Source: Enterococcus_E cecorum_C (GTDB taxonomy: Bacteria; Bacillota; Bacilli; Lactobacillales; Enterococcaceae). From it: 64,000 nt of DNA. The stretch is taken from positions 1 to 64,000 of the forward strand of contig NZ_JBQKFH010000005.1 of NCBI RefSeq assembly GCF_052119425.1, in the 5' to 3' direction. This document shows, piece after piece, positions 1 to 8,458 of the stretch; positions within the stretch are counted from its first letter, which is position 1; each line of letters begins with the position of its first letter. A model generated the notes under the pieces. The model was not told the DNA's origin. It saw nothing but the letters and a program-made list of their open reading frames with translations, and ran no database searches. The position numbers and the translations under genes are program-made.

Positions 1-110
1 CTCATTTTCTTTCGGTGTAGCAAGCTACGGTGAAAGAAAATGCGTTCGACTTGCATGTATTAGGCACGCCGCCAGCGTTCGTCCTGAGCCAGGATCAAAC
101 TCTCATAAAA
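1..110 (-). rRNA. rrs: 16S ribosomal RNA, 5' end only
   Basis: The complement of positions 91-103 reads AGAGTTTGATCCT, the universal 5' 16S sequence, followed by CTCAGGACGAACGCTGGCGG and the V1 region. By comparison with E. coli numbering the mature 5' end lies near position 110. The gene runs leftwards out of the window, so only about 110 nt are present. The V1 stem (GCATTTTCTTTC, then GAAAGAAAATG) resembles the Enterococcus cecorum group from memory. Sure about the gene, not about the species. Confidence 0.97.
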
Positions 111-180
111 AGTATTGATAAGTCATAAATGACTTTAAGCTCAAAATTGATTTTGCTAGCTATTGCTTGCATGTATTTTT

Positions 181-250
181 CTTTAGTTTGCAATAAACTA
201 AAGACCCTACACATTGGTTGTTTGCATTTATTTGTTCAGTTTTCAAAGGT
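181..250 (-). other. rRNA operon leader with boxA-like site and hairpin
   Basis: In the transcript direction the leader holds CCTTTGAAAACTGAACAAA (complement of about 231-250), a sequence typical of Firmicute rRNA leaders and resembling a boxA antitermination site. It is followed by a perfect 9-bp hairpin with arms at 181-189 and 195-203 (TTTAGTTT type arms, 5-nt loop). The antitermination role is inferred from family knowledge. The remaining leader to position 110 pairs with sequence downstream of 16S in related species for RNase III processing, which cannot be seen here. Confidence 0.6.
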
Positions 251-277
251 CTACTTTGTCGTATTGACAACTTCTAG

Positions 278-306
278 AGTTTATCACATTAAACTTTGTT
301 TGTCAA
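278..306 (-). promoter_or_regulatory. rRNA operon promoter P2
   Basis: On the minus strand, TTGACA (301-306) is separated by exactly 17 nt from TAAACT (278-283). It is the promoter nearest to 16S and is followed by the boxA-like leader. Confidence 0.8.
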
Positions 307-370
307 ATGATTTTTAAAACTTTTTTCAAACCCTTGATTAAAGATGTTTTCTTAAATCAAGTACTTTGTT

Positions 371-399
371 ATAGTATCATATAACTTTTTAGATGTCAA
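371..399 (-). promoter_or_regulatory. rRNA operon promoter P1
   Basis: On the minus strand, TTGACA (394-399) is separated by 17 nt from TACTAT (371-376). Together with the second promoter about 93 nt downstream it gives the tandem P1/P2 arrangement common for rRNA operons. The rest of 400-600 is AT-rich and shows no gene. Confidence 0.8.
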
Positions 400-605
400 T
401 TACTTTTTTTATTATTTTTTAAGTCCTCATTTATCTCGAGGACAAGTAATAATATACCAAGTCTTTCTACAAAATGCAAGCATAAATTTTATATTTTTTT
501 GATTATTTTTTGTCTCGAACATAAAGAGCATTTATTGTAATATAATTCGGAATTCATTTTAAAAGCATAAATATCATCGGCGATTTTTAGATTAATTATT
601 CGTAA

Positions 606-640
606 AAATGAAGCAGCCGCAAATAGCAACTGCTTCATTA
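606..640 (-). terminator. Terminator of the EtaS-like kinase gene
   Basis: Arms 607-616 and 630-639 form a perfect 10-bp stem (AATGAAGCAG), and on the minus strand the second arm runs into a T-tract. It lies just after the stop codon of the kinase gene. Confidence 0.75.
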
Positions 641-647
641 TAAAAAA

Positions 648-2159
648 TTAATATGAATTTTGTTCACTTTCAATAATTGGAACATATATTCTGAAAATTG
701 TACCTTGCCCTAGACTACTTTCAACGGTGATTCGTCCTTTATAGCTTTCTAACAACTGATAGGCAATTGAAAGACCTAAGCCATTCCCACCTTTTGTCCT
801 TGCCCGTGCCTTATCCACACGATAGAAACGATTAAATACTTTTTGCAGATCTTCAACTGGAATCCCTTCACCAAAGTCTTGGATTGCAATTTCAAGTTCT
901 TTCATGTTACTTGAAATACTTACGTGGATTTCTTTACGATCTAAAGAGTATTTTACCGCATTGTCTAGAATGATAATTAAGATTTGTTCGAAATGATTAC
1001 GATAAATTTGTAGTGTTCGTTCTCTTGGTAAGTCATCATCCATCACGAACATAAAATCAGGATATAACAATTTAAAGTTGTTAAATACTTGATTAACCAC
1101 CTCTTTAGCCTGACAAGTTTCATTACCATAGTAGATGTCTACTTGTTTCGCGCGTGATAAATCAAGCATTTCTTGAACCAAATCTTTCATACGCTTAATT
1201 TCCTGCATACTTGCAGATAATGATTCTTCCAAAATTTCTGGATCATCTTTTCCCCAACGATTCAGCATGCTCAAATGACCTTCAATAATGGCTACCGGTG
1301 TTCTTAATTCATGTGAAACATCTTCCACAAATTGTTCTTGTTGCTCAATATAAGTACGCATGCGATCAATCATTTCATTAAAGATTTCCGACAAATCAGA
1401 TAATTCATCTCGTGTTTCAATGACCGGTGCATGAATATCAGATTGTGGGTCTTTGCGGATTGTTTCCATTGTATCGCGCAACATCTTTAACGGTTTCAAA
1501 TAATATGAAGATAGCAAAAAGGCTAAAATCAGACTAAGTAAGAGTGAAATCAATTCAACTGCGATTAAAATCATTAATAGACTGCGCTTCATCTCATACA
1601 TTGAACTCAATTCATAGAAAGTTTGCACATAGCCAATTTTTTCTCTCGTTTGCTTTGATATCACAGGTTGCACGCTCAACAAACCAGCTTGTTGATTAAT
1701 CGTTGTGAGCTTATTTTCAATGGTCTCCACCGACTGTAGAGAAAGGCTTTCTTCTTTTGTTTTAAAAACCAGATGATAATCCGGATTATATACATAAAGG
1801 CGGAAATTATTTTGACCTAACTCAGCAATAAATGGATCGATACTCATCATATTGCCTTTTAATGTCGAAGTACGGTCATATAATCTAGCTTGACTTTCTG
1901 AACTATCTGTTAATTTGCGATACACGTTAATCAAAGTCAGCGATTGATCGTTATCGGCCAATTTCGATACGATTTGATAAGTGGTTTCTTCACTTTGTTT
2001 GCGCTCTTTTTCTACCAAAAGACTAACAGCTGATTTATACGTTGTTACTGCAAAAACCGTAAAAATGACAAAGATGAAGAAAGAGCTTGCTAAGGCCCAC
2101 TTAATGGTTAAAGAAGGCCCCTTTAGCTCCTTGTTTTTCTTCTTAATCATTTTCATCAT
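648..2159 (-). CDS. etaS: Sensor histidine kinase, EtaS/LisK/ArlS-like
   Basis: Membrane sensor kinase of 503 aa that would phosphorylate the response regulator encoded immediately upstream. An N-terminal TM segment (about 21-45) and a second one (about 190-215) flank an extracytoplasmic sensor region; a HAMP region follows. The phospho-acceptor is H283 in SHELRTP. The N box, and G boxes DFGEGIP and GGNGLGLSI, mark the ATPase domain. It overlaps the regulator gene by 4 nt, so the pair is translationally coupled. Position next to gnd matches, from memory, the E. faecalis EtaRS pair (related to Listeria LisRK), linked to stress and envelope responses. The exact signal is not readable from sequence. 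Confidence 0.85.
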   Translation of the reverse strand: MMKMIKKKNKELKGPSLTIKWALASSFFIFVIFTVFAVTTYKSAVSLLVEKERKQSEETTYQIVSKLADNDQSLTLINVYRKLTDSSESQARLYDRTSTLKGNMMSIDPFIAELGQNNFRLYVYNPDYHLVFKTKEESLSLQSVETIENKLTTINQQAGLLSVQPVISKQTREKIGYVQTFYELSSMYEMKRSLLMILIAVELISLLLSLILAFLLSSYYLKPLKMLRDTMETIRKDPQSDIHAPVIETRDELSDLSEIFNEMIDRMRTYIEQQEQFVEDVSHELRTPVAIIEGHLSMLNRWGKDDPEILEESLSASMQEIKRMKDLVQEMLDLSRAKQVDIYYGNETCQAKEVVNQVFNNFKLLYPDFMFVMDDDLPRERTLQIYRNHFEQILIIILDNAVKYSLDRKEIHVSISSNMKELEIAIQDFGEGIPVEDLQKVFNRFYRVDKARARTKGGNGLGLSIAYQLLESYKGRITVESSLGQGTIFRIYVPIIESEQNSY

Positions 2160-2842
2160 GAACGCATCACATATCCAGTACCACGAACTGTTTGAATGTA
2201 ACTATCTTCACCAGGTACATCAATTTTATTGCGTAGATAACGGATATATACATCCACTACATTAGTTTCGACTTCAGTTTCATATCCCCAAACTTTATTG
2301 AGCAATACATCACGTGCCAATACCGCATTCACACTTTCCATTAGTGTGAGCAATAATTCATATTCGCGTTTAGTCAATTCAATAATTTCATTACCACGAC
2401 GAACGACACGATTTTCCTTCTCAATGGTTAAATCACGATAAGTTAATGTCGTTTGTTTAGCCGCGTTTTTATCCCCTTCAATGTCAATACGACGTAATAA
2501 AGCACGAAGACGAGCAAGTAGTTCTTCAATCGCAAAAGGTTTAACAATATAATCATCTGCGCCGTGATCAAGGCCGGATACACGATCAATCACTGAATCT
2601 CTAGCAGTCATCATAATAATTGGCGTATTTTTACTTTGACGAATGCGACGACAAACTTCTAAGCCATTTAATTCAGGTAACATTAAATCAAGTAAAATAG
2701 CATCCCAATCCTTATTTAAGGCAGCATCTAAACCAGTTCTACCATTATAATGAACTTCTGTACTATAACCTTCATGTTTTAATTCTAATTCAACAAAGCG
2801 AGCAAGATTTTTTTCATCTTCAATAATTAATACGTTACTCAT
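2156..2842 (-). CDS. etaR: Response regulator, OmpR family, EtaR/LisR-like
   Basis: DNA-binding response regulator of 228 aa. The receiver domain (1-120) has the acidic pair E8/D9, phospho-acceptor D52 in LLDLMLP, T/S in MMTARDS and K in VKPFA. The C-terminal winged-helix domain (about 130-226) ends in the usual RGTGYVM motif. Its stop overlaps the kinase start by 4 nt. Gene symbol rests on gene order beside gnd and pair similarity to LisR/ArlR. Target genes cannot be inferred from this window. Confidence 0.87.
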   Translation of the reverse strand: MSNVLIIEDEKNLARFVELELKHEGYSTEVHYNGRTGLDAALNKDWDAILLDLMLPELNGLEVCRRIRQSKNTPIIMMTARDSVIDRVSGLDHGADDYIVKPFAIEELLARLRALLRRIDIEGDKNAAKQTTLTYRDLTIEKENRVVRRGNEIIELTKREYELLLTLMESVNAVLARDVLLNKVWGYETEVETNVVDVYIRYLRNKIDVPGEDSYIQTVRGTGYVMRS

Positions 2843-2904
2843 CTATACATATATCTCCTTTAATCTTTTTAATCATGCTAGCACAATTCTATCATGGATA
2901 CGAA

Positions 2905-2947
2905 AGAAAAAAAAGGGGCAGACTCAAAAGAATTCATTGAGCCTGCC
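2905..2947 (-). terminator. Terminator of gnd
   Basis: In the minus direction a GGCAGGCTCA / TGAGTCTGCC stem is followed by a run of T. It separates gnd from the two-component genes, suggesting that etaRS has its own promoter. Confidence 0.75.
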
Positions 2948-2955
2948 TAATCTAA

Positions 2956-4368
2956 TTATTCATACCAATTGTAATGGAAAATACCTTCGCGATCTGTACG
3001 TTTGTAAGTATGTGCACCAAAATAATCACGTTGGGCTTGGATAATATTTGCTGGTAATTTTTCCGCACGATAAGAGTCAAAGTAGGCAATCGCTGATGAG
3101 AAGGTTGGTACTGGAACACCTGCTTGAACAGCTAATGCCACTACATCACGAACAGCTTGTTGATATTTAACTGTAATATCAAAGAAGTAATCATCTAATA
3201 ATAAGTTTTCAAGATCATCATTCTTTTCATACGCATCAGTAATCTTTTGTAAGAACTGTGCACGAATGATACAACCTGCACGCCAGATTTTTGCGATTTC
3301 GCCAAATGGTAATTGCCAGTCATATTCTTTAGAAGCTTGGCGCAATTGAGCAAATCCTTGAGCATAACTCATGATTTTGCTAAAGTATAACGCTTGACGA
3401 ATTTTTTCAACGAATTCAGCTTTATCCCCTTGGAACTCAAACTGTGTTTTAGGGAATTTTTGACTAGCATTGACGCGTTCTTCTTTATAAGTAGAAATAA
3501 AACGAGCAAATACAGATTCCGTAATTAATGGAAGTGGCACACCTAAGTCTAATGCACTTTGACTTGTCCATTTACCAGTACCTTTATTACCAGCTGCATC
3601 TAAAATGACATCAACAATGGGTTTACCTGTACCTAAATCATCTTTACGTGTTAAAATGTCAGCTGTAATTTCCATTAAGAAGCTATCTAGCTCACCTTTA
3701 TTCCATGTAGCAAATGTTTCAGCTAATTCATCATTGGATAAACCTAAAACATTTTTCAATAGGTCATAACTTTCAGCGATTAATTGCATATCACCGTATT
3801 CAATCCCGTTATGCACCATTTTAACATAATGACCAGCACCATTTGGCCCAATGTATGTCACACAAGGTGCACCATCTTCAGCTTTAGCAGAAATTTGTTC
3901 TAAGACTGGTGCGATTAAATCATAGGCTTCTTTTTGACCACCAGGCATGATAGATGGACCTTTCAGCGCGCCTTCTTCACCACCAGAAACCCCTGTACCG
4001 ATAAAGTTAATACCAGAGTTAGCTAATTCTTCATTACGACGCATTGTATCTTTGAAGAAGGTATTCCCACCATCAACTAAAATATCCCCTTTATCTAAGT
4101 GAGGCAACAATGCTTGAATGGTAGCATCTGTTCCTTTTCCTGCTTGAACCATCATAATGATTCGACGAGGTTTTTCCAATGATTGTACAAATTCTTCAAT
4201 GGTATATGTTGCTTTAAAGTTTTTTTCAGGATGTTCATTTACAACGGCCTCTGTTTTTGATCCTGTACGATTGTATAGTGCAACTGAATAACCGCGACTT
4301 TCAATATTTAAGGCTAAGTTTTTACCCATTACAGCCATACCAACAACACCAATTTGCTGTTTCGTCAT
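2956..4368 (-). CDS. gnd: 6-phosphogluconate dehydrogenase (decarboxylating)
   Basis: Cytoplasmic enzyme that converts 6-phosphogluconate and NADP+ to ribulose 5-phosphate, CO2 and NADPH in the oxidative pentose phosphate pathway. The N-terminal Rossmann motif is GVVGMAVMGKNLALN; the substrate signature DGGNTFFKDT and GTGVSGGEEGALKGPSIMPGG follow; the C-terminal half is the all-helical dimer domain with NKGTGKWT. The length (470 aa) is usual. The ATG at 4368 is chosen over the one at 4374 because AGGAGG lies 7 nt before it and abuts the other. It is monocistronic, with a terminator after it. Confidence 0.97.
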   Translation of the reverse strand: MTKQQIGVVGMAVMGKNLALNIESRGYSVALYNRTGSKTEAVVNEHPEKNFKATYTIEEFVQSLEKPRRIIMMVQAGKGTDATIQALLPHLDKGDILVDGGNTFFKDTMRRNEELANSGINFIGTGVSGGEEGALKGPSIMPGGQKEAYDLIAPVLEQISAKAEDGAPCVTYIGPNGAGHYVKMVHNGIEYGDMQLIAESYDLLKNVLGLSNDELAETFATWNKGELDSFLMEITADILTRKDDLGTGKPIVDVILDAAGNKGTGKWTSQSALDLGVPLPLITESVFARFISTYKEERVNASQKFPKTQFEFQGDKAEFVEKIRQALYFSKIMSYAQGFAQLRQASKEYDWQLPFGEIAKIWRAGCIIRAQFLQKITDAYEKNDDLENLLLDDYFFDITVKYQQAVRDVVALAVQAGVPVPTFSSAIAYFDSYRAEKLPANIIQAQRDYFGAHTYKRTDREGIFHYNWYE

Positions 4369-4471
4369 GTTCATTCCTCCTAATTTTACCTGGATATTTT
4401 CACAGGCTTTTCAATAGACTCTTTCATTATAGCCTAAAACGCTTATGATTAAAAGTAAAATCCTTTTGAGT

Positions 4472-4513
4472 AAAAAAAATAAACCCTAGGCCCCATGGTT
4501 AGCCTAAGGGTTT
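4472..4513 (-). terminator. Terminator of rpmF
   Basis: Arms AAACCCTAGGC (4481-4491) and GCCTAAGGGTTT (4502-4513) form a strong stem, and the minus-strand transcript continues into a T-rich tract (complement of 4472-4480). Confidence 0.8.
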
Positions 4514-4536
4514 AAGTGCTTACTTGATTTTAAGCA

Positions 4537-4710
4537 TTATTTAGCTGCCACATCTTTACCATCGTAGTAGCCACAGTTTGCACATACGTGATGGCTTTTC
4601 TTTAATTCACCACAGTTTGGGCATTCGTTTAAGCCGTTAATTGATAATTTGTAGTGAGTACGGCGTTTTGCTTTTTTAGCTTTAGAAGTTCTTCTAGCTG
4701 GTACTGCCAT
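4537..4710 (-). CDS. rpmF: 50S ribosomal protein L32
   Basis: Translation gives a 57-aa basic protein starting MAVPARRTSKAKKAKRR, the standard L32 N-terminus. Two Cys pairs (CPNC and CANC) form the zinc ribbon, so this is a zinc-binding form. AAGGAGG lies 8 nt before the ATG. It follows the yceD gene by 51 nt, the conserved yceD-rpmF pair. A strong terminator ends the unit. Confidence 0.97.
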   Translation of the reverse strand: MAVPARRTSKAKKAKRRTHYKLSINGLNECPNCGELKKSHHVCANCGYYDGKDVAAK

Positions 4711-4761
4711 TTGCTACACCTCCTTATTTCAAATTGCAGAAATTCTGCTTTTATTCCAATC

Positions 4762-5322
4762 TTACTTATCTTCATCCTCAGAATCGAGTAATGCTGATAA
4801 TTTTGCAAGACGAGGATCAATTTGATTTTCACTTTCTGCTTGTTTTTGACTAAGATATTCATCTTCTGAGATTACTTGCCAATCATTGCCAGATGGTAAG
4901 TCATCATTTTGTCTTTCCTCTTCAGACAATACTTGAAGTGGAATTGCAAGCAAAAGATTATCGATGATTGATGCTTCTAAATCCAAAGTCTGAGTATCCA
5001 AAATCAAAACTTCTTCATCAGGGATACTATCATCCTTCATTTTAAATTGCTCAGGTGTCATAAATAGTTCATCCACATCAACTGATAATGGAACAGCCAC
5101 AGGTTCAAGAGACCGACTTGAAGGTAAAGTCATTACAGTAGTTAAATGATAGTGGGTAAAATACTCATTTGCCTTTACTTCTAAAAAGCCACTTACTTGA
5201 ACAGGTGCTAGATCAATAACTTGTGAGTCACGTGCTAAGACAGCCTCTTTTAAATCAAGTGTTTCATTTAATTCAATGGTTTGTTCTTGATACTTTCTTA
5301 ATTCTAATAAAGAATATTTCAT
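4762..5322 (-). CDS. yceD: YceD family (DUF177) protein
   Basis: 186-aa acidic cytoplasmic protein. The family is nearly always encoded directly upstream of rpmF and has been linked to 23S rRNA accumulation in other organisms. Seen here: N-terminal MKYSLLELRKYQ, central hydrophobic VSGFLEVKANEYFTHY-type stretch, and the acidic end DEDEDK-like tail. It lacks the Cys pairs found in some DUF177 members. A GGGGTGAG ribosome binding site precedes the ATG. Function beyond the rpmF association is inference. Confidence 0.85.
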   Translation of the reverse strand: MKYSLLELRKYQEQTIELNETLDLKEAVLARDSQVIDLAPVQVSGFLEVKANEYFTHYHLTTVMTLPSSRSLEPVAVPLSVDVDELFMTPEQFKMKDDSIPDEEVLILDTQTLDLEASIIDNLLLAIPLQVLSEEERQNDDLPSGNDWQVISEDEYLSQKQAESENQIDPRLAKLSALLDSEDEDK

Positions 5323-5434
5323 CTTATCTCACCCCTAAGCAACAAAAGCTATTATACAGTTGGTTTTTAGCTTTGTCAATGAATTTTTCTTGACACCTTA
5401 AATTTATCTGTAATTTCTAATAAAAAGATTATTT

Positions 5435-5475
5435 AAAAAAGGTGGATAAACCATCTTTCGACAATCTACCCACCC
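5435..5475 (-). terminator. Terminator of pyk
   Basis: In the minus direction a GGTGG / CCACC based hairpin (outer arms 5471-5475 and 5442-5446) runs into TTTTTT. The stem has internal mismatches, so confidence is moderate. Confidence 0.6.
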
Positions 5476-5500
5476 ATGTTTATCTAAAGAATCGTTTCAA

Positions 5501-7267
5501 TTAGATAGTTGTTGTTTCTCCACGGTATACAATACCACGACGAGAATCTACAGTTACAACTTCGCCATCTTTCACAGCTGAAGTTGCTCCTTTAGCACCA
5601 ACGATAACTGGTAGATCTTTAGCAATACCTACAACAGCAGCGTGTGAAGTTAAACCACCATCTTCAACAACTAATGCACTTGCTTTTTCGATAGCTGGCA
5701 TAAATTCTTTATCAGTAGTAGGCACTACTAATACCATGCCATCTTTTGCGTTGGCAATTGCTTCTTCAGCAGTTTTAGCAACAACTGCATTGGCAACTAC
5801 AGAACGGCTACCAACACCTTGGCCTTCAACTAATTTAGAACCAATTAATTGAATTTTCATTACGTTAGTTGTTCCGCGTTCACCAACTGGTACACCAGCA
5901 GTAATTAAGATTAAGTCTCCTTCTTTAGCAAAACCTAATTCTACAGCCTTCTTAGTAGCTAATTCAAACATTTCATCAGTTGTAGTTGGTTTTTCAGTAA
6001 CTGTTGGATAGACACCCCAGTTTAACATTAAACCACGTTTTGTACGTTCGTCAAAAGTAACTGCTAAGATATCTGCATCTGGACGATATTTAGAAATCAT
6101 TTTAGCAGTATGTCCTGATTCAGTAGCTGCAACGATTGTTTTAACACCTAAGTTTTTAGCTGCAGTTGCTACTGCCATACCGATTGTTTCAGTAACATCT
6201 GTCTTATCAAAGTTATCAATTTTGTATGTGCCAATTTTAGCTAATTGTTTTTCAGCTTCCATGTCGATACGAGCCATTGTTGAAACAGCTTCAACTGGGT
6301 ATTGTCCATTAGCAGATTCACCAGATAACATTGTTGCATCTGTACCATCAAATACAGCGTTCGCAACGTCAGAAGCTTCCGCACGAGTTGGACGTGGGTT
6401 GTGTTGCATTGATTCTAACATTTGAGTAGCTGTAATTACGGCTTTACCTGCAGCATTACATTTCTTAATGATTGTTTTTTGAACCATTGGTACCATTTCA
6501 GCTGGAATTTCCACACCCATGTCACCACGTGCAACCATGATACCGTCAGATACTTTCAAGATTTCATCGATATTGTCGATACCTTCTTGAGATTCAATTT
6601 TTGAGAAGATTTGAACGTGAGTCATGTTCTTTTCTTCTAAGATTTCACGAATTTCTAAAACGTCTTGTGCTTTACGAACAAAACTTGCAGCAATAAAGTT
6701 AATATCATTATCAAGACCAAAACGAATGTCGTCTGCGTCTTTTTCAGTGATACCTGGTAAGCTGATAGATACACCAGGAGCGTTAACCCCTTTACGAGAA
6801 CCTAAAATACCTGCGTTTTGTACTTCAGTAACTAATTCACGATTTGCTTCATCTTTTTCTAAAATCTTCATGTCGATTAAGCCGTCATCAAATAATACAT
6901 GACCACCTACATGAACATCGTCATATAATCCTGGATAAGTAACAGCAATCTTTTCTTTTGATCCTACATGTTCGCCATCCATTGAAATACGTACGATATC
7001 ACCGATATTGAATTCGATTTTACCTGATTCAGTACCTTGAACTGTTGTACGGATTTCAGCACCTTTAGTATCTAATAAAAGCGCAACATCTTTACCTGTT
7101 AATTTAATCGCTTCACGTACCATGTTCATACGAGATAATTGTTCTTCATGGTCACCGTGTGAGAAGTTAAAGCGGAATGCGTTGGCACCTGCTTCGATCA
7201 ATTTTGCGATTGTTTCGACACTATTACTTGCTGGTCCTAATGTACTAACAATTTTTGTTTTTTTCAT
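5501..7267 (-). CDS. pyk: Pyruvate kinase with C-terminal PEP-utiliser domain
   Basis: Last step of glycolysis: phosphoenolpyruvate plus ADP to pyruvate plus ATP. Seen: N-terminal KIVSTLGPAS, substrate/metal region FNFSHGDHEEQ, catalytic signature IQIFSKIESQEG-like and MVARGDMGVEIP, and TQMLESM. Residues 1-470 are the classical enzyme; 480-588 are the extra C-terminal domain found in bacilli and enterococci, similar to the phosphohistidine domain of PEP-utilising enzymes (GGLTSHAAVVG holds the His). It follows pfkA by 72 nt on the same strand, so the two form an operon. Confidence 0.97.
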   Translation of the reverse strand: MKKTKIVSTLGPASNSVETIAKLIEAGANAFRFNFSHGDHEEQLSRMNMVREAIKLTGKDVALLLDTKGAEIRTTVQGTESGKIEFNIGDIVRISMDGEHVGSKEKIAVTYPGLYDDVHVGGHVLFDDGLIDMKILEKDEANRELVTEVQNAGILGSRKGVNAPGVSISLPGITEKDADDIRFGLDNDINFIAASFVRKAQDVLEIREILEEKNMTHVQIFSKIESQEGIDNIDEILKVSDGIMVARGDMGVEIPAEMVPMVQKTIIKKCNAAGKAVITATQMLESMQHNPRPTRAEASDVANAVFDGTDATMLSGESANGQYPVEAVSTMARIDMEAEKQLAKIGTYKIDNFDKTDVTETIGMAVATAAKNLGVKTIVAATESGHTAKMISKYRPDADILAVTFDERTKRGLMLNWGVYPTVTEKPTTTDEMFELATKKAVELGFAKEGDLILITAGVPVGERGTTNVMKIQLIGSKLVEGQGVGSRSVVANAVVAKTAEEAIANAKDGMVLVVPTTDKEFMPAIEKASALVVEDGGLTSHAAVVGIAKDLPVIVGAKGATSAVKDGEVVTVDSRRGIVYRGETTTI

Positions 7268-7339
7268 TACTACTTTGCTCCTATTCGTTTATTTTAAAAA
7301 TAAGTAAAATACTTATTATTTACTAGATTAAGCTCTCAA

Positions 7340-8302
7340 TTAAACTGACAATTCGCGATTTAATTGATATAGAGATAAATCTGGTTTATGTTTATGATTT
7401 TCTAACATATCGATAATGTCACGAGCAACGATTTGTTCGTTTTCGATACCGATACATAAACCACCTTTGTTTTCTTTTAGTAAATCTACGGCATAACCAC
7501 CAAATTTACTTGCCAATACACGGTCACGAGCGCTTGGAGAACCCCCGCGTACAATGTGTCCTAAAATAGATACACGTGTATGGAAATCACCATATTCAGC
7601 TAATTTTTCAGCGAATTCGTTACCACCCATCACACCTTCAGCTAATACGATTAAGCAGTGTTTTTTACCGCGGTCACGACCTTGTTGAATACGTTCAGCA
7701 ACTTCTTTCATATCAAAATCATGTTCAGGAATGATAATATCATCCGCACCACCGGCAACACCAGCCCATAAAGCGATGTCTCCAGCACCACGACCCATTA
7801 CTTCGATAACAAATGTACGAACGTGTGAAGTTGCTGTATCACGAATGCGGTCTAAAGCATCTAATACTGTATTAATTGCAGTATCAAAACCGATTGTGTA
7901 ATCAGTTCCCGGAATATCATTATCAATTGTTCCTGGGATACCAACAGCAGGATAACCATGTTTTGTTAAAGCCATCGCACCATGGTAAGATCCATCTCCG
8001 CCGATGACAACTAAACCTTCAATACCGAATTTTTTCAATTGTTCAATACCTTTAAGTTGTCCTTCTAAAGTAGCAAATTCAGGATAACGTGCAGAGTAAA
8101 GGAAAGTACCACCGCGTTGAATTTTATCACCAACATCAGCTAAATCTAAGCGACGGATATCTCCTGCAACTAATCCCGCGAAACCATAGTTGATTCCATA
8201 TACTTCCATTCCTTCATAGATGGCCTTGCGAGTGACAGCACGAATTGCTGCATTCATACCTGGCGCATCTCCACCACTGGTTAAAATTCCAATGCGTTTC
8301 AT
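7340..8302 (-). CDS. pfkA: ATP-dependent 6-phosphofructokinase
   Basis: Phosphorylates fructose 6-phosphate to fructose 1,6-bisphosphate, the committed step of glycolysis. The 320-aa length is standard for bacterial PfkA. Seen: ATP-binding GILTSGGDAPGMNAA, GGDGSYHGA with the Gly-Asp-Gly of ATP-dependent enzymes, and the substrate loop GTIDNDIPGTDYTIGFDTA with the catalytic Asp. GAGGTGAAATTATATG provides the start. It is first gene of pfkA-pyk. A candidate extended -10 element TGGTAAAAT lies upstream. Confidence 0.97.
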   Translation of the reverse strand: MKRIGILTSGGDAPGMNAAIRAVTRKAIYEGMEVYGINYGFAGLVAGDIRRLDLADVGDKIQRGGTFLYSARYPEFATLEGQLKGIEQLKKFGIEGLVVIGGDGSYHGAMALTKHGYPAVGIPGTIDNDIPGTDYTIGFDTAINTVLDALDRIRDTATSHVRTFVIEVMGRGAGDIALWAGVAGGADDIIIPEHDFDMKEVAERIQQGRDRGKKHCLIVLAEGVMGGNEFAEKLAEYGDFHTRVSILGHIVRGGSPSARDRVLASKFGGYAVDLLKENKGGLCIGIENEQIVARDIIDMLENHKHKPDLSLYQLNRELSV

Positions 8303-8458
8303 ATAATTTCACCTCATTAAAATATTTTGACACATTAAAATAAATGTTCCCTGCTAATCTTAGCCACGAACAGTATTTTACCATTAATTTATGAAAATGT
8401 CTTGTAGTATCTTGAAAAAATTAGAAAAATGTAAAGATAAATTGAAAATATGTGCAAT

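Noticed and set aside
129..317. 62-codon plus-strand frame
   Set aside because: It covers the antisense of the rRNA leader and promoters; no ribosome site and no recognizable content.
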